52,729 nt of DNA from JACCYQ01 sp036675565 (GCA_036675565.1 JAKFER010000154.1:1-52729); one strand, 5' to 3'. Shown: positions 24,865-34,001, counted from the first letter of the stretch. A program made the numbers and translations. Notes: a model not told the origin generated them from the letters alone.

Positions 24865-25863
24865 ATGTCTGCTGAAAAGATAATCTCCGACTGGAAAAGA
24901 AAGCTTTATAAACCCATTTACTGGCTTGAAGGTGAAGAAGAATACTTTATTGATAAAGTAACCGACTACGCAGAAAATAAAATTCTTTCAGAAGCTGAAG
25001 CAGGTTTTAATCTCACTGTTTTTTATGGTAAAGATGCCCAATGGCCGGATATTATAAACGCTTGCCGGCGTTATCCCATGTTTGCTGAAAGGCAGGTCGT
25101 GTTAATAAAGGAAGCCCAGCAAATGAAGGATATTGATAAACTGGAGGCCTATATAGAACACCCACTTTCATCAACCATTTTTGTGGTTGCCTATAAAGAA
25201 AAAAAAGTAGATGGCCGTACCAAACTGGCTAAACTCCTAAAAGAAAAAGGAGAGGTGCTTACAACAAAAAAATTATATGAAGAACAGGTAAAAGAATTTA
25301 CGGTTGAAATGGTGCGCAACAAAGGCATGAACATTCAACCCAAAGCCCTGGCTTTATTAGTGGATCATATCGGCAGCGATCTGTCGCGGATCGATAGCGA
25401 GATTGATAAGATTTTTATCAATTTGGGTGAAGGCAAAACCATCACCGAAAATGATATTGAAAAATATGTAGGCATCAGTAAGGACTTTAATGTTTTTGAA
25501 TTGCAATCGGCTATAGGATCGAAAAACTTAGCAAAATCATTGCGGATCATTAATTATTTTGAAGCCAATCCAAAGGCGGCTCCCATTCAGCTGGTCTTAC
25601 CTTCTATTTATGGATTCTTCAGCAAATTGTATATGTTGTATGGTTTGCCGGCAAAAGATGATAAAAGCCTGGCTGCGGCCATTGGGGTCAATGTTTTTTT
25701 CTTCAAAGATTATCTAAAGGCAAAACAATTATTTACTTATACGGAAGTTGAACAAGCTTTATTATTGCTTCACCAGTATAATTTAAAAAGTGTTGGTATA
25801 AATGATTCAGGTACACCTTCCGCCTCCCTTTTAAAAGAAATGGTGGTGAAAATGTTTGCCTGA
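24865..25863 (+). CDS. holA: DNA polymerase III subunit delta
   Basis: A 332-residue clamp-loader delta subunit. KPIYWLEGEEEYFIDKV at the N-terminus, AFVVAYKEKKVDGRTKLAKLLK in the second domain and DLSRIDSEIDKIFINLGEGKTITENDIEKYVGISKDFNVFELQ in the third are typical of the Bacteroidota delta protein. The C-terminal helical collar domain follows. The start is set at the Met of MSAEKIISDWK. The 42 residues that an upstream ATG would add do not resemble the family and lie upstream of the predicted promoter. Confidence 0.92.
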   Translation: MSAEKIISDWKRKLYKPIYWLEGEEEYFIDKVTDYAENKILSEAEAGFNLTVFYGKDAQWPDIINACRRYPMFAERQVVLIKEAQQMKDIDKLEAYIEHPLSSTIFVVAYKEKKVDGRTKLAKLLKEKGEVLTTKKLYEEQVKEFTVEMVRNKGMNIQPKALALLVDHIGSDLSRIDSEIDKIFINLGEGKTITENDIEKYVGISKDFNVFELQSAIGSKNLAKSLRIINYFEANPKAAPIQLVLPSIYGFFSKLYMLYGLPAKDDKSLAAAIGVNVFFFKDYLKAKQLFTYTEVEQALLLLHQYNLKSVGINDSGTPSASLLKEMVVKMFA

Positions 25864-25966
25864 TTTAACTTGCACTTAATATTAAACATTACCCAAAAAA
25901 AAATAAATAAAATGAAGCGTGATAAACGTGATAATTCATTTTAAATAAAAAAAATTAAATAAACTT

Positions 25967-26719
25967 ATGAAGAAGTTAATGATGGTCTTTGCGGTGGTGG
26001 TTTCCTTTACACTCATGGGTTGCTTTGATACCGTGCAGGAAATTACGATTGCAGCAGATGGCAGCGGGACGATGGCCACCACAAATGATATGAGTGCGGT
26101 AGTTGGCATGGCCAAACAATTTGGTGGTGATCAAATGCAGGAAGTTGAAAAGATGGTTACCGATACCATCATAATGCTGGATAAAATGGCTGACAGCATT
26201 CCTGGTTTAACAGTTGGTGAAAAAGAACTGGTTAAAAAAGGTTCATTGGGTATTAAAATGAATATGCAGGAAGAGATATTTACAACCCAGATTACTTACC
26301 CTTTCAAATCTGTCAACGAAATTCCCATGCTCAATAAATTAACCACCCGCATTATGGGTGATATGATGGAAAAACAAATGAGCGCTGCAGAAAATCCCAT
26401 GGCTGAAAACGTTCCACAACCATCATCAATGGATGATTATTTTGAAGTGAATTTTTCAAAAGGATTAATTACAAAAACGCTGAACAAAGAAAAGTATGTG
26501 AACGCCAATAATGATGAATACCTGCAGGGATTATTACAAACGTCCTCATTTGGTGTTCCCATGAAAAGCAGTATGGTGATCAACCTGCCGAGCGCCGCCA
26601 AAAATGTAACAGGTAAAAATGTAAAATTATCAGCCGATAAAAAGAAAGTTACAATAGAAACAAATATTGAAGATTTTTTTGACAGTCCCGATAAAATGGA
26701 ATTCAAAATAGAATACTAA
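25967..26719 (+). CDS. Hypothetical lipoprotein
   Basis: A 250-residue protein with a clear lipobox (FTLMGC, Cys about 19). The mature part begins FDTVQEITIAADGSGTMATTNDMS and has a mixed alpha/beta pattern with Met-rich helices, followed by strands (VINLPSAAKNVTGKNVKLSADKKKVTIETNIEDFF). It somewhat resembles LppM-type proteins with an EITIxxDGSG start, but I cannot name a family. The gene stands alone, with a terminator at 26741-26774. Confidence 0.7.
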   Translation: MKKLMMVFAVVVSFTLMGCFDTVQEITIAADGSGTMATTNDMSAVVGMAKQFGGDQMQEVEKMVTDTIIMLDKMADSIPGLTVGEKELVKKGSLGIKMNMQEEIFTTQITYPFKSVNEIPMLNKLTTRIMGDMMEKQMSAAENPMAENVPQPSSMDDYFEVNFSKGLITKTLNKEKYVNANNDEYLQGLLQTSSFGVPMKSSMVINLPSAAKNVTGKNVKLSADKKKVTIETNIEDFFDSPDKMEFKIEY

Positions 26720-26740
26720 ACAGAAATGTTTTTTTGGAAG

Positions 26741-26774
26741 AGCCGGCTTAAAGAATATTTAAGCTGGCTTTTTT
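26741..26774 (+). terminator. Terminator overlapping the ribF 3' end
   Basis: Stem AGCCGGCTTAAA (26741-26752) and TTTAAGCTGGCT (26758-26769) with one G-T pair, then a T6 run. It serves the plus-strand lipoprotein gene. The stem includes the stop codon and last codons of ribF on the other strand. Confidence 0.82.
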
Positions 26775-27671
26775 GTCTTCATCCATTTGCTTTACCAGTT
26801 CTTCGGTTGAATTGAATTTAACTTCAGCACGCAAATATTTCTTTACACAAACCTTGAGCGTTTTGCCATAAATATGCTGGTCAAAATCAAAAAGATTGAT
26901 TTCAACTACTCTCTTTGTGCCATTCACTGTTGGTCGAAAACCAATGCTCATCATTCCTTTAAATTTTGCTTCTTCAAAGTTTGCATAAACAGCATAAACG
27001 CCATCTCCCGGAATAATTTTTTCGGCACCATTTATTTTAAGATTGGCAGTAGGGTATCCAAGTTGCCTGCCGAGTTTGTCACCATCAATTACTTCGCCAC
27101 TAAAAAAAAACGTATAACCCAGCAAACGATTGGCATCATCCATATTGCCATGTATTAATGCCTCCCTGATCCTGGTGGAACTGATCTTGATCTCGTTCAG
27201 TTCGTGTGCGGAAATTTCTTTTAACTGGTAATGATAAACACCAGCCATTTTTTCAAGCAGCTTATAATCACCCGAACGGTTTTTCCCAAACCGGTGATCA
27301 TAACCAATAATGATCGTATGTGGTTGAAACTGGCGGATCAAAAAATCCCTGATATATTCTTCAGCCGATTGTTCAGAGAATGTAGGCGTGAATTCAATGA
27401 TGACCAAATGATCGATACCAAATTCTTCCAGCAGCTCAATTTTTTCATCTAGTGTATTGATCAATCGAATGGGCTGGGAAGCTGTTTGTATAATCTTTCG
27501 TGGATGCGGGTCAAATGTTATCAAGACCGATTCTCCACCGGCATAGATGGCTTCCTGTTTTAATTTTGCCAGTACCTGGCGGTGACCCATATGTACACCA
27601 TCAAAAGTGCCGATCGTTATGACGGCATTTTTAAAAACGGGCAATGATGGTGATTTGTAATGGACCTTCAT
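26748..27671 (-). CDS. ribF: Bifunctional riboflavin kinase/FAD synthetase
   Basis: About 307 residues. The N-terminal FAD synthetase (nucleotidyltransferase) domain has AVITIGTFDGVHMGHRQVL, LITFDPHPRKI and SSTRIREALIHG. The C-terminal riboflavin kinase domain has GRQLGYPTANL, GVYAVYANF, MMSIGFRPTVNG and VEINLFDFDQHIYGK. It makes FMN and FAD from riboflavin and ATP. The start is set at MKVHYKS (27671), the usual family N-terminus; an ATG 24 bp upstream would add eight unlike residues. It is divergent from purM. Confidence 0.95.
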   Translation of the reverse strand: MKVHYKSPSLPVFKNAVITIGTFDGVHMGHRQVLAKLKQEAIYAGGESVLITFDPHPRKIIQTASQPIRLINTLDEKIELLEEFGIDHLVIIEFTPTFSEQSAEEYIRDFLIRQFQPHTIIIGYDHRFGKNRSGDYKLLEKMAGVYHYQLKEISAHELNEIKISSTRIREALIHGNMDDANRLLGYTFFFSGEVIDGDKLGRQLGYPTANLKINGAEKIIPGDGVYAVYANFEEAKFKGMMSIGFRPTVNGTKRVVEINLFDFDQHIYGKTLKVCVKKYLRAEVKFNSTEELVKQMDEDKKASLNIL

Positions 27672-27719
27672 AAAAAACGGTGCGAATATAGGCATTCAGT
27701 AATTACCTCCCGGCGTCTA

Positions 27720-27749
27720 TTGATAAGTGCGCCTTTAGTTTTAGATTTG
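27720..27749 (+). promoter_or_regulatory. purM promoter, Bacteroidota consensus
   Basis: TTG at 27720-27722, a spacer of exactly 19 bp, and TAGATTTG (27742-27749), a perfect TAnnTTTG match. Transcription should start near 27755 and give a 5' leader of about 43 nt before the purM ATG. This is the best promoter seen in the window. Confidence 0.75.
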
Positions 27750-27797
27750 CCGCTTCAAAATTAATCATTCCGGCAAGCTAATATCAATCATCATTCC

Positions 27798-28979
27798 ATG
27801 AGTCTTTACAGTAAAAGAGGCGTATCCGCGCAAAAAGAAGAAGTGCATGCAGCTACTAAAAACCTGGATAAAGGTCTTTATCCCAAAGCCTTTTGTAAAA
27901 TTTACAGTGATGTTCTTTGTAATGATGATGAATGGGTAAACCTGATGCATGCAGACGGTGCAGGAACAAAAAGTATCCTGGCTTATTTATATTGGAAAGA
28001 AACGGGAGATATTTCTATCTGGAAAGGCATTGCGCAGGATGCCATCGTGATGAACCTGGATGACCTGCTTTGTGTGGGCATTTATGATAACCTGATTTTT
28101 TCTTCCACTATCGACAGAAATAAAAATATCATTCCGGCAGAAGTGCTGGAAGTTTTGATCAATGCGCACCAGGCATTTTTTGATGACATGAAAAAACATG
28201 GAGTAAACATTACTTACATGGGTGGCGAAACCGCGGATGTAGGCGATGTGGTGAGAACGATAGCCGTAAATGGTACCATGACGGCACGCTGGCCAAAAAA
28301 TAAACTGGTAACCAATCAGAACATCAGGCCAGGGAATGTGATTGTTGGTTTGGCCGGTTTTGGACAAACGGATTATGAAACGGAATATAACAGCGGTATT
28401 GGCAGCAATGGTTTAACCAGTGCAAGGCATGATGTGCTGGATAAATACTATGCAACAAATTTTAAAGAATCCTTTGATCCTTCTTTGGAGGATGAAGTGG
28501 TTTATATTGGTGAACATCGCTTGACCGATGAAGTAGATGTAACATTCAACAATAGCCGAAAAAAGATTAATATCGGTAAATTGATCCTGTCACCCACCCG
28601 GACTTTTGCGCCGGTGATTAAGAAAATCCTGGAAGAAAAATTCGAAGCTGTAAATGGATTGATCCATTGCAGTGGGGGCGGACAAACCAAATGTTTGAAA
28701 TATGTTCCGGATCATGTGCGGATCGTAAAAGATAATTTGTTTGATGCTCCTGAAATTTTTCAGCTGGTTCAACAGGCAAGCAAAGCAGATGACCGGGAAA
28801 TGTACCAGGTATTTAATATGGGTACCAGAATGGAGATTTATACCAATGAAAAAGATGCTGACCAAATGATCAGCATCGCAAAAAGTTTTGGTGTTGATGC
28901 CCGGGTTATCGGCAGGGTAGAGGAAAGTGAGCAACAGGAATTGGTAATTGTGAAAAATGGAACTGGGTTAAAGTATTGA
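27798..28979 (+). CDS. purM: Phosphoribosylformylglycinamidine cyclo-ligase (AIR synthetase)
   Basis: A 393-residue PurM of the longer Bacteroidota type. MSLYSKRGVSAQKEEVHAA is the expected N-terminus, HADGAGTKS the substrate/ATP region, DAIVMNLDDLLCVG the conserved acidic helix, and YMGGETADVGD the family signature. GLIHCSGGGQTKCL and FNMGTRMEIY lie in the C-terminal domain. It closes the imidazole ring in step five of de novo purine synthesis. It is monocistronic, with a clear promoter. Confidence 0.95.
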   Translation: MSLYSKRGVSAQKEEVHAATKNLDKGLYPKAFCKIYSDVLCNDDEWVNLMHADGAGTKSILAYLYWKETGDISIWKGIAQDAIVMNLDDLLCVGIYDNLIFSSTIDRNKNIIPAEVLEVLINAHQAFFDDMKKHGVNITYMGGETADVGDVVRTIAVNGTMTARWPKNKLVTNQNIRPGNVIVGLAGFGQTDYETEYNSGIGSNGLTSARHDVLDKYYATNFKESFDPSLEDEVVYIGEHRLTDEVDVTFNNSRKKINIGKLILSPTRTFAPVIKKILEEKFEAVNGLIHCSGGGQTKCLKYVPDHVRIVKDNLFDAPEIFQLVQQASKADDREMYQVFNMGTRMEIYTNEKDADQMISIAKSFGVDARVIGRVEESEQQELVIVKNGTGLKY

Positions 28980-29013
28980 GTTTAGAGTTTAGTGTTTAGA
29001 GTTTAAGGCTTAG
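28978..29013. repeat. GTTTAGAGTTTAGTGTTT-type micro-repeat
   Basis: Imperfect repeats of the heptamer-like unit gtttaga/gtttagt run from the purM stop codon onward. This is a simple-sequence tract seen in many Bacteroidota intergenic regions. No function is visible. Confidence 0.6.
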
Positions 29014-29100
29014 TTTTCATGGTAAATTCTATTATCCCAAATAATTTTCTGAAAAATACCATTCATGCAGCGCACAGAAAATTATTGTTGTCTGAAGACC

Positions 29101-29682
29101 ATGCGACTGTTATTATTGATCTTACCATTTACCTTTCTTTTGTCCTCATGTTGGGATTTTACATATAACCGGTCATCTCCACCCATAGAACCGCCAAAAA
29201 AAGTTTGGGGTTATAAACCCGTTTTTACTGTTGATTCCTCCATATTAAAAATAGTAGCAACCAGCCCGCAGACTGTAAAAAACCCGGGAAAAATATATGT
29301 AAAAGGAAACCTGGTATTCCAAAATGATCTGGGAAGTGGAATCCATGTTATTGATAATTCCATTCCTTCTGCAGCGGCTAATATTGGGTTCATTAAAATC
29401 CTGGGGAATTCAGAAATTTCTATAAAGGGAAATACATTGTATGCAAATTCATTTACAGACCTGGTTGTAGTAGATATTACTGACTGGCAGAATGTAAAAG
29501 AACTGAAAAGAATAAAAAGCGCTTTTATCCAGGGTGCACAGGCTGGTGGTTATCCTGTATATAATTATATTCCATTGCCTGAACGGGGCGTTTATTATGA
29601 ATGTCCTGGTTCTGATCTTTCGCATATACTTACAGGTTGGGTAAAGGATTCCGTGTTTAACAATAATTGTTTTTATCCTTAA
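29101..29682 (+). CDS. LVIVD-repeat-like lipoprotein
   Basis: A 193-residue lipoprotein. The start is set at MRLLLLILPFTFLLSSC (lipobox Cys about 17); an ATG 36 bp upstream would add 12 charged residues before the signal. Repeated strands such as GNLVFQNDLGSGIHVIDNS and GNTLYANSFTDLVVVDITDWQNVKELKRI fit LVIVD-type beta-propeller blades, but there are only about two or three blades. The C-terminal part ends in a Cys-containing tail. It lies 8 bp upstream of a second protein of the same type. Confidence 0.72.
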   Translation: MRLLLLILPFTFLLSSCWDFTYNRSSPPIEPPKKVWGYKPVFTVDSSILKIVATSPQTVKNPGKIYVKGNLVFQNDLGSGIHVIDNSIPSAAANIGFIKILGNSEISIKGNTLYANSFTDLVVVDITDWQNVKELKRIKSAFIQGAQAGGYPVYNYIPLPERGVYYECPGSDLSHILTGWVKDSVFNNNCFYP

Positions 29683-29690
29683 ATTAATTT

Positions 29691-30440
29691 ATGCCATCAA
29701 TAAAAAATATAAGGATTGCCGTCGTTTTTTTTATGTTGATTTCAATGGGTTGTACCAAGGATGGAAGCAACCTTGCGGATTCATCCGGCAGCGGAACAGG
29801 CGGTTCATTAGCGCGGTTTACTATTGCCGCTAACCATCTTTACCTGGCGGATCATTATGAAGTTCATGTTTATGATATTGCAAATGCGGCTGATCCCATA
29901 AAAAAAACATCAGTGAATGTTGGTTTTGGGGTAGAAACTATTTATCCCTACAAGGATAAATTATTTATTGGTTCACGCGATGGAATGTATATTTTTTCAA
30001 TTGCCAATCCTTCTAATCCTGTTAAATTGGGCGAGGCCCGTCATGTTCGCAGCTGTGATCCAGTTGTCGCTAATGATACGGTTGCCTATGTTACTTTACA
30101 AGGTGGTTCTGCCTGTGGACCTGCCCAGGATGGATTATATGTTTACGATATAAAAGATATTGTAAAACCTGTTCAAACAAGTTTGTTCCCGATTTCTACT
30201 CCCTTTGGATTGGGTTTAAAAGATTCCGTTGTTTTTATTTGCCGCGGAAGTTCCGGGCTTTCGTTAGTAAATGTTAAAGATCCATATGCTCCCGAATTAA
30301 TGTACACGGTTTCTGACGGAAATTTTAAGGATGTTATTCCTTATGATGATATATTGATCTGTTATGTATCAACCGGGTTATTGATTTATGATATCAGCAA
30401 TCTTAACCAGGTAAAAAAGGTTGGTGAAGTTATTTATTGA
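29691..30440 (+). CDS. LVIVD-repeat lipoprotein
   Basis: A 249-residue lipoprotein (signal with SMGC, Cys about 20). At least four blade-like repeats are visible: ANHLYLADHYEVHVYDIANAADP, KDKLFIGSRDGMYIFSIANPSNP, GLYVYDIKDIVKP and ILICYVSTGLLIYDISNLNQV. LVIVD proteins are predicted seven-bladed propellers at the cell surface; here a full ring would need a partner or a dimer, possibly the gene just upstream (8-bp gap). It is convergent with the M56-amidase gene. Confidence 0.82.
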   Translation: MPSIKNIRIAVVFFMLISMGCTKDGSNLADSSGSGTGGSLARFTIAANHLYLADHYEVHVYDIANAADPIKKTSVNVGFGVETIYPYKDKLFIGSRDGMYIFSIANPSNPVKLGEARHVRSCDPVVANDTVAYVTLQGGSACGPAQDGLYVYDIKDIVKPVQTSLFPISTPFGLGLKDSVVFICRGSSGLSLVNVKDPYAPELMYTVSDGNFKDVIPYDDILICYVSTGLLIYDISNLNQVKKVGEVIY

Positions 30441-30457
30441 TGTTGCAGCATAAATTG

Positions 30458-32692
30458 CTATTGCTGACTATTATCCGTAGTTATTTTTTGTTTTTTTGAA
30501 GTAATCTCGATCACGCCATTCTTTCCTTTCGCTCCATATTTCTGAATGGCTGATTCGCCTTTTAGTACATTGATGGATTCAATATCATCGGGTGATATTT
30601 TTTTATCGAGTTCAGCGGATTGCAAACCGGTCTGTTCTTCTCCATCAATAACAAATAACGGGTTTGGTTTTACAATACCAGCTGTTGTCAAATTTGTTGT
30701 TTGATCTGCATTGTTTACGGATGTAATTGTAAATGAAGGAGTGGCAGATGTTATTTCAATCACACCATTTTTTCCTGCTGCGCCATAGGCAGAAACGGCA
30801 GCCTGGCCTTTTAATACATTTATACTTGCAATTGAAACCTCGTTCATTTTGGCTTCCTTTTCTTTTTCTGTCAGATCAGCCATTTTTTTCCCATTAACAA
30901 CCAGCAAAGCTTTTTGTACATCCACTTTCGTTGCCAATGCAGGTTTGGTAACTGACACTTTATTGGTTTTATTTTGAGAGTTATCAACCGTGGTAATTTC
31001 AACTACACCATTTTTACCCTTATCCCCATATTTGGTAACAGCGGATTTATCTTTCAGCACATTAATCGATTGAATGTTTGACGGATCGGTATCATCAATT
31101 TTTGCATTTTCTTTGATTACTCCATCAACAACGATAAGTGGTTTTGCTTTTGCCGGAACGGTATCATTCAAAGCCTGGGTATTTATAACCGACAACAAGT
31201 TGTTTTTTTCTTTGGCATATTGGTGAATACCAGCCAGGATGCTTTTTGCAATTTTCTGTTGATTTTCTTTTTGAGTGATGAAAGAAAGATCGCCGGGATT
31301 TGTGAGGTAACCACATTCGATTAAAATTGAGGGGCAATTGTTTTTATCCAATACCCATATTCCGGTTTGCTTTACCAGGATTGACTTGTTAGTAGTATAA
31401 GTTTTTTCAAACTGGCTGATCATATATGAAGCCAATGCACGGTTTTGTAAATCAAACGTTTTGTTCTTACGTGAAACGACGACTTCTATTCCACCTTTTT
31501 TATCATTTATTTTTCCGGCCATTGGTCCTGCAGCTCCAACATGCAAAGAGATAAAAAGATCGGCTTTTCTTTTTGCAGCTATTTCCGTGCGACCATGCAA
31601 TTGAATATATTCATCAGATTCTCTTGTAAGGATAATTTCAATGTTTGGATCCTGGTTCATTTCAGCAACAGTCTTTGCCAATTCGAGATTGATATCTTTT
31701 TCAAAAATGGTAGCCGCTGTATTGGCTCCATTATCCTCTCCACCATGTCCTGCATCTATGACTACAGTAATTTTTTCGCTTGATAATAAGGTTGGCAGGA
31801 CTTCTTTGCTTTGGTAGGTAAACGCAAAGAGTGTAATGACTAAGGCACAAACAGGCAGTACCATAATTTTTCGCAGGTACTGGTAACCGGGTTTTGATGA
31901 AGTGGTGATCATAGCGATGCGTCTTTTTATTTGTGTATGAAAAAATGGGTTTACAATTTTGTGTTCGGTATCAAATGCCTGCATGAGTAACAGTTCCGCA
32001 TATTCACCTTTGGAAAAATGCTGAACGGCAAATTCATCAGCAAGGAATTCATGAATGGTTTTGAGTTCTTTTTTCACCAGGTAAAAAAATGGATTGAACC
32101 AGCAAAAGACAGTGAGCCATTCCATGAACATGATATCAATACTGTGTTTTTGTTGAATGTGAAACCATTCGTGCCGGAATATCTGCTGTCCTTTTTCACT
32201 CTTCACTTCAATTTTTTTATTCCAGAATAGCCAGTTAAAAAATGAAAAAGGTGTTCCGGGTTCCGTGGTTTTTATGAATTGAATATTTTCAATGCGTGCC
32301 GAAGGATACTGGTATCTTAAACGGATAATTCTCTTCAGTGCTATGATCAGCCTGGCCAGGATAAAAAAAGTAACCAGTGCATAAAGTCCAATGCTTATAT
32401 TTTGCCAGGTAAGCAATTGATTCCAGCTAAAACTATTGTCATTTATAATTACTTCTTCCTGTCCATTTATTAATTGCATGGAACGATACAGGATGGAAGC
32501 ATCAGCTTCTTCACTTGTAAAATATAATGGGATCTTTAGAAAAGGTAAGATCAGGCTCACAACTGTTGCTCCCAATAAATAGAAGCGGTTGTACCGGTGA
32601 AATTTGTTATTACGTAAAAAGAAATGGTAATAACCGTAAAGCATACCGGATGCAATTATGATTTGAAAAATGACAATGAAAATTACTTTCAT
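30458..32692 (-). CDS. M56 (BlaR1-like) peptidase fused to amidase_3 and three TonB-plug-like repeats
   Basis: A 744-residue multidomain membrane protein. Residues 1-295 form the BlaR1/MecR1-type M56 metalloprotease: four hydrophobic segments (about 4-24, 36-52, 98-118 and 277-293), HEWFH (174-178) and HEFLADE (214-220). Residues 306-495 are an N-acetylmuramoyl-L-alanine amidase (amidase_3) with VIDAGHGG (His316), Glu331, SLHVG (His384) and LIECGY (Glu459), so zinc ligands and catalytic acid are all present. Residues about 519-570, 595-650 and 679-733 are three plug-like repeats with SINVLK and YG..GKNGVIEIT. It is the third gene of an operon with blaI and a paralogous M56 gene. I infer that the amidase is a periplasmic peptidoglycan-binding sensor or a regulated enzyme. 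Confidence 0.88.
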   Translation of the reverse strand: MKVIFIVIFQIIIASGMLYGYYHFFLRNNKFHRYNRFYLLGATVVSLILPFLKIPLYFTSEEADASILYRSMQLINGQEEVIINDNSFSWNQLLTWQNISIGLYALVTFFILARLIIALKRIIRLRYQYPSARIENIQFIKTTEPGTPFSFFNWLFWNKKIEVKSEKGQQIFRHEWFHIQQKHSIDIMFMEWLTVFCWFNPFFYLVKKELKTIHEFLADEFAVQHFSKGEYAELLLMQAFDTEHKIVNPFFHTQIKRRIAMITTSSKPGYQYLRKIMVLPVCALVITLFAFTYQSKEVLPTLLSSEKITVVIDAGHGGEDNGANTAATIFEKDINLELAKTVAEMNQDPNIEIILTRESDEYIQLHGRTEIAAKRKADLFISLHVGAAGPMAGKINDKKGGIEVVVSRKNKTFDLQNRALASYMISQFEKTYTTNKSILVKQTGIWVLDKNNCPSILIECGYLTNPGDLSFITQKENQQKIAKSILAGIHQYAKEKNNLLSVINTQALNDTVPAKAKPLIVVDGVIKENAKIDDTDPSNIQSINVLKDKSAVTKYGDKGKNGVVEITTVDNSQNKTNKVSVTKPALATKVDVQKALLVVNGKKMADLTEKEKEAKMNEVSIASINVLKGQAAVSAYGAAGKNGVIEITSATPSFTITSVNNADQTTNLTTAGIVKPNPLFVIDGEEQTGLQSAELDKKISPDDIESINVLKGESAIQKYGAKGKNGVIEITSKKQKITTDNSQQ

Positions 32693-32726
32693 CTGATATA
32701 ATAATGATTAGTTGATTTAATCCTGA

Positions 32727-34001
32727 TCAAAATTCTTTTGAAACAACAAATGTTACTGGTTGTGTCTTAAATGCTTTTATTTTTTTTCCGTTTTGTTCGG
32801 CTGGTATCCATTTAGGTCCTTTTTTTATCAGATCAATAACTTCATCTTCCATACCATACCCATGATTTGTTAATGGTTTAATATCACTTATGAAACCATT
32901 CTCATTTACTATAAATTGTATTTCCACTTTATACATGCCCTCTGGAGCACCATTGTCAACCGGAACATTAGCATTGAGCTGCTTTTCAAGATATTTACGC
33001 CATTGGATTTGGCCTCCTCGAAACGATGGTTCATCACTGGCCTGTTCAATTTTTAATTTATTATCCTGGCCTGAGGAATTAGTATGAGTAGGTATATCAA
33101 TTTTTGTTGCTTCTTCATTCTCAATTGCATCTTTAGATGTGCAATTAATTGCTATCATACTTATAACGATAGCTAACATGGGTAGAACCATCATTTTACG
33201 AATAAATGTATATCCCGGTTGTGTTGATTTTGTGATCATGATAATGCGTCTTTTTATTTGGTTGTGAAAAAAGGGGTTGACAAGCTTTTGATTTGTTTGT
33301 AAAACTTGCATCAATAATAATTCAGCATATTCTTCTTCTCTTTGTTGATTTGATGCAAAATCATCAGCCAGGAATTCATGAATAACTTTTACTTCCTTCT
33401 TTATTATGTGAAAAAAAGGGTTTATCCAGCAAAAAATAGTTAGTAATTCAAGGTAAATTATATCCCAGCTGTGTTTTTGCTGAATATGGAATAACTCATG
33501 TTTTAATATTTTTTGCCCGTTTGATGTATTAAGGGGAATGTTTTCATTCCAGAACAACCAATTGAAAAATGAAAAAGGTGTTCCATTTTCACTTGTGTTT
33601 ACAAATAAAACATTGTCCATTTTTTTTGAAGGGTATTTATCAAGGACTCTTTTAAGTTCAAACAATGAAAAGCAAAATTGAAATAAAAAAAATACTGTAA
33701 TAAGAAGGTAAATAATATTTAATAGCAAATTCCAGGCTATAGCAGGGGACAATGTTTGGTTGATATTATCACCTACGCGAACAACAGAAAGAACCTGGTA
33801 AATGGCAGGGATATCCTCCTCAGATTTAAAATAGAAGTTTAAGTCAAGAAATGGCAGAATTAAACTTACAATCGTAGCCCCCAATAAATAAAAACGGTTG
33901 TACCGATGAAATTTATTGTTTCGCAAAAAAAAGTGGTAATAACTATATAGTAATCCTGAGATTATAATTACCTGGAGGAAGTAGAATAAGATCTCTTTCA
34001 T
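32727..34001 (-). CDS. M56 (BlaR1-like) peptidase with TonB C-terminal-like domain
   Basis: A 424-residue protein whose first 290 residues are paralogous to the next gene (both share YYHFFLRNNKFHRYNRFYLL). The M56 active site is HELFH (168-172) with HEFLADD (208-214). After the fourth membrane segment and a linker (about 290-335), the C-terminal 85 residues resemble the TonB C-terminal domain (GMYKVEIQFIVNENGFISDIK, PKWIPAEQNGKKIKAFKTQPVTF). M56 proteins of this class cleave or inactivate a BlaI repressor after sensing a periplasmic signal. It overlaps blaI by 4 bp (translational coupling) and lies 34 bp upstream of the second M56 gene. Confidence 0.92.
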   Translation of the reverse strand: MKEILFYFLQVIIISGLLYSYYHFFLRNNKFHRYNRFYLLGATIVSLILPFLDLNFYFKSEEDIPAIYQVLSVVRVGDNINQTLSPAIAWNLLLNIIYLLITVFFLFQFCFSLFELKRVLDKYPSKKMDNVLFVNTSENGTPFSFFNWLFWNENIPLNTSNGQKILKHELFHIQQKHSWDIIYLELLTIFCWINPFFHIIKKEVKVIHEFLADDFASNQQREEEYAELLLMQVLQTNQKLVNPFFHNQIKRRIIMITKSTQPGYTFIRKMMVLPMLAIVISMIAINCTSKDAIENEEATKIDIPTHTNSSGQDNKLKIEQASDEPSFRGGQIQWRKYLEKQLNANVPVDNGAPEGMYKVEIQFIVNENGFISDIKPLTNHGYGMEDEVIDLIKKGPKWIPAEQNGKKIKAFKTQPVTFVVSKEF

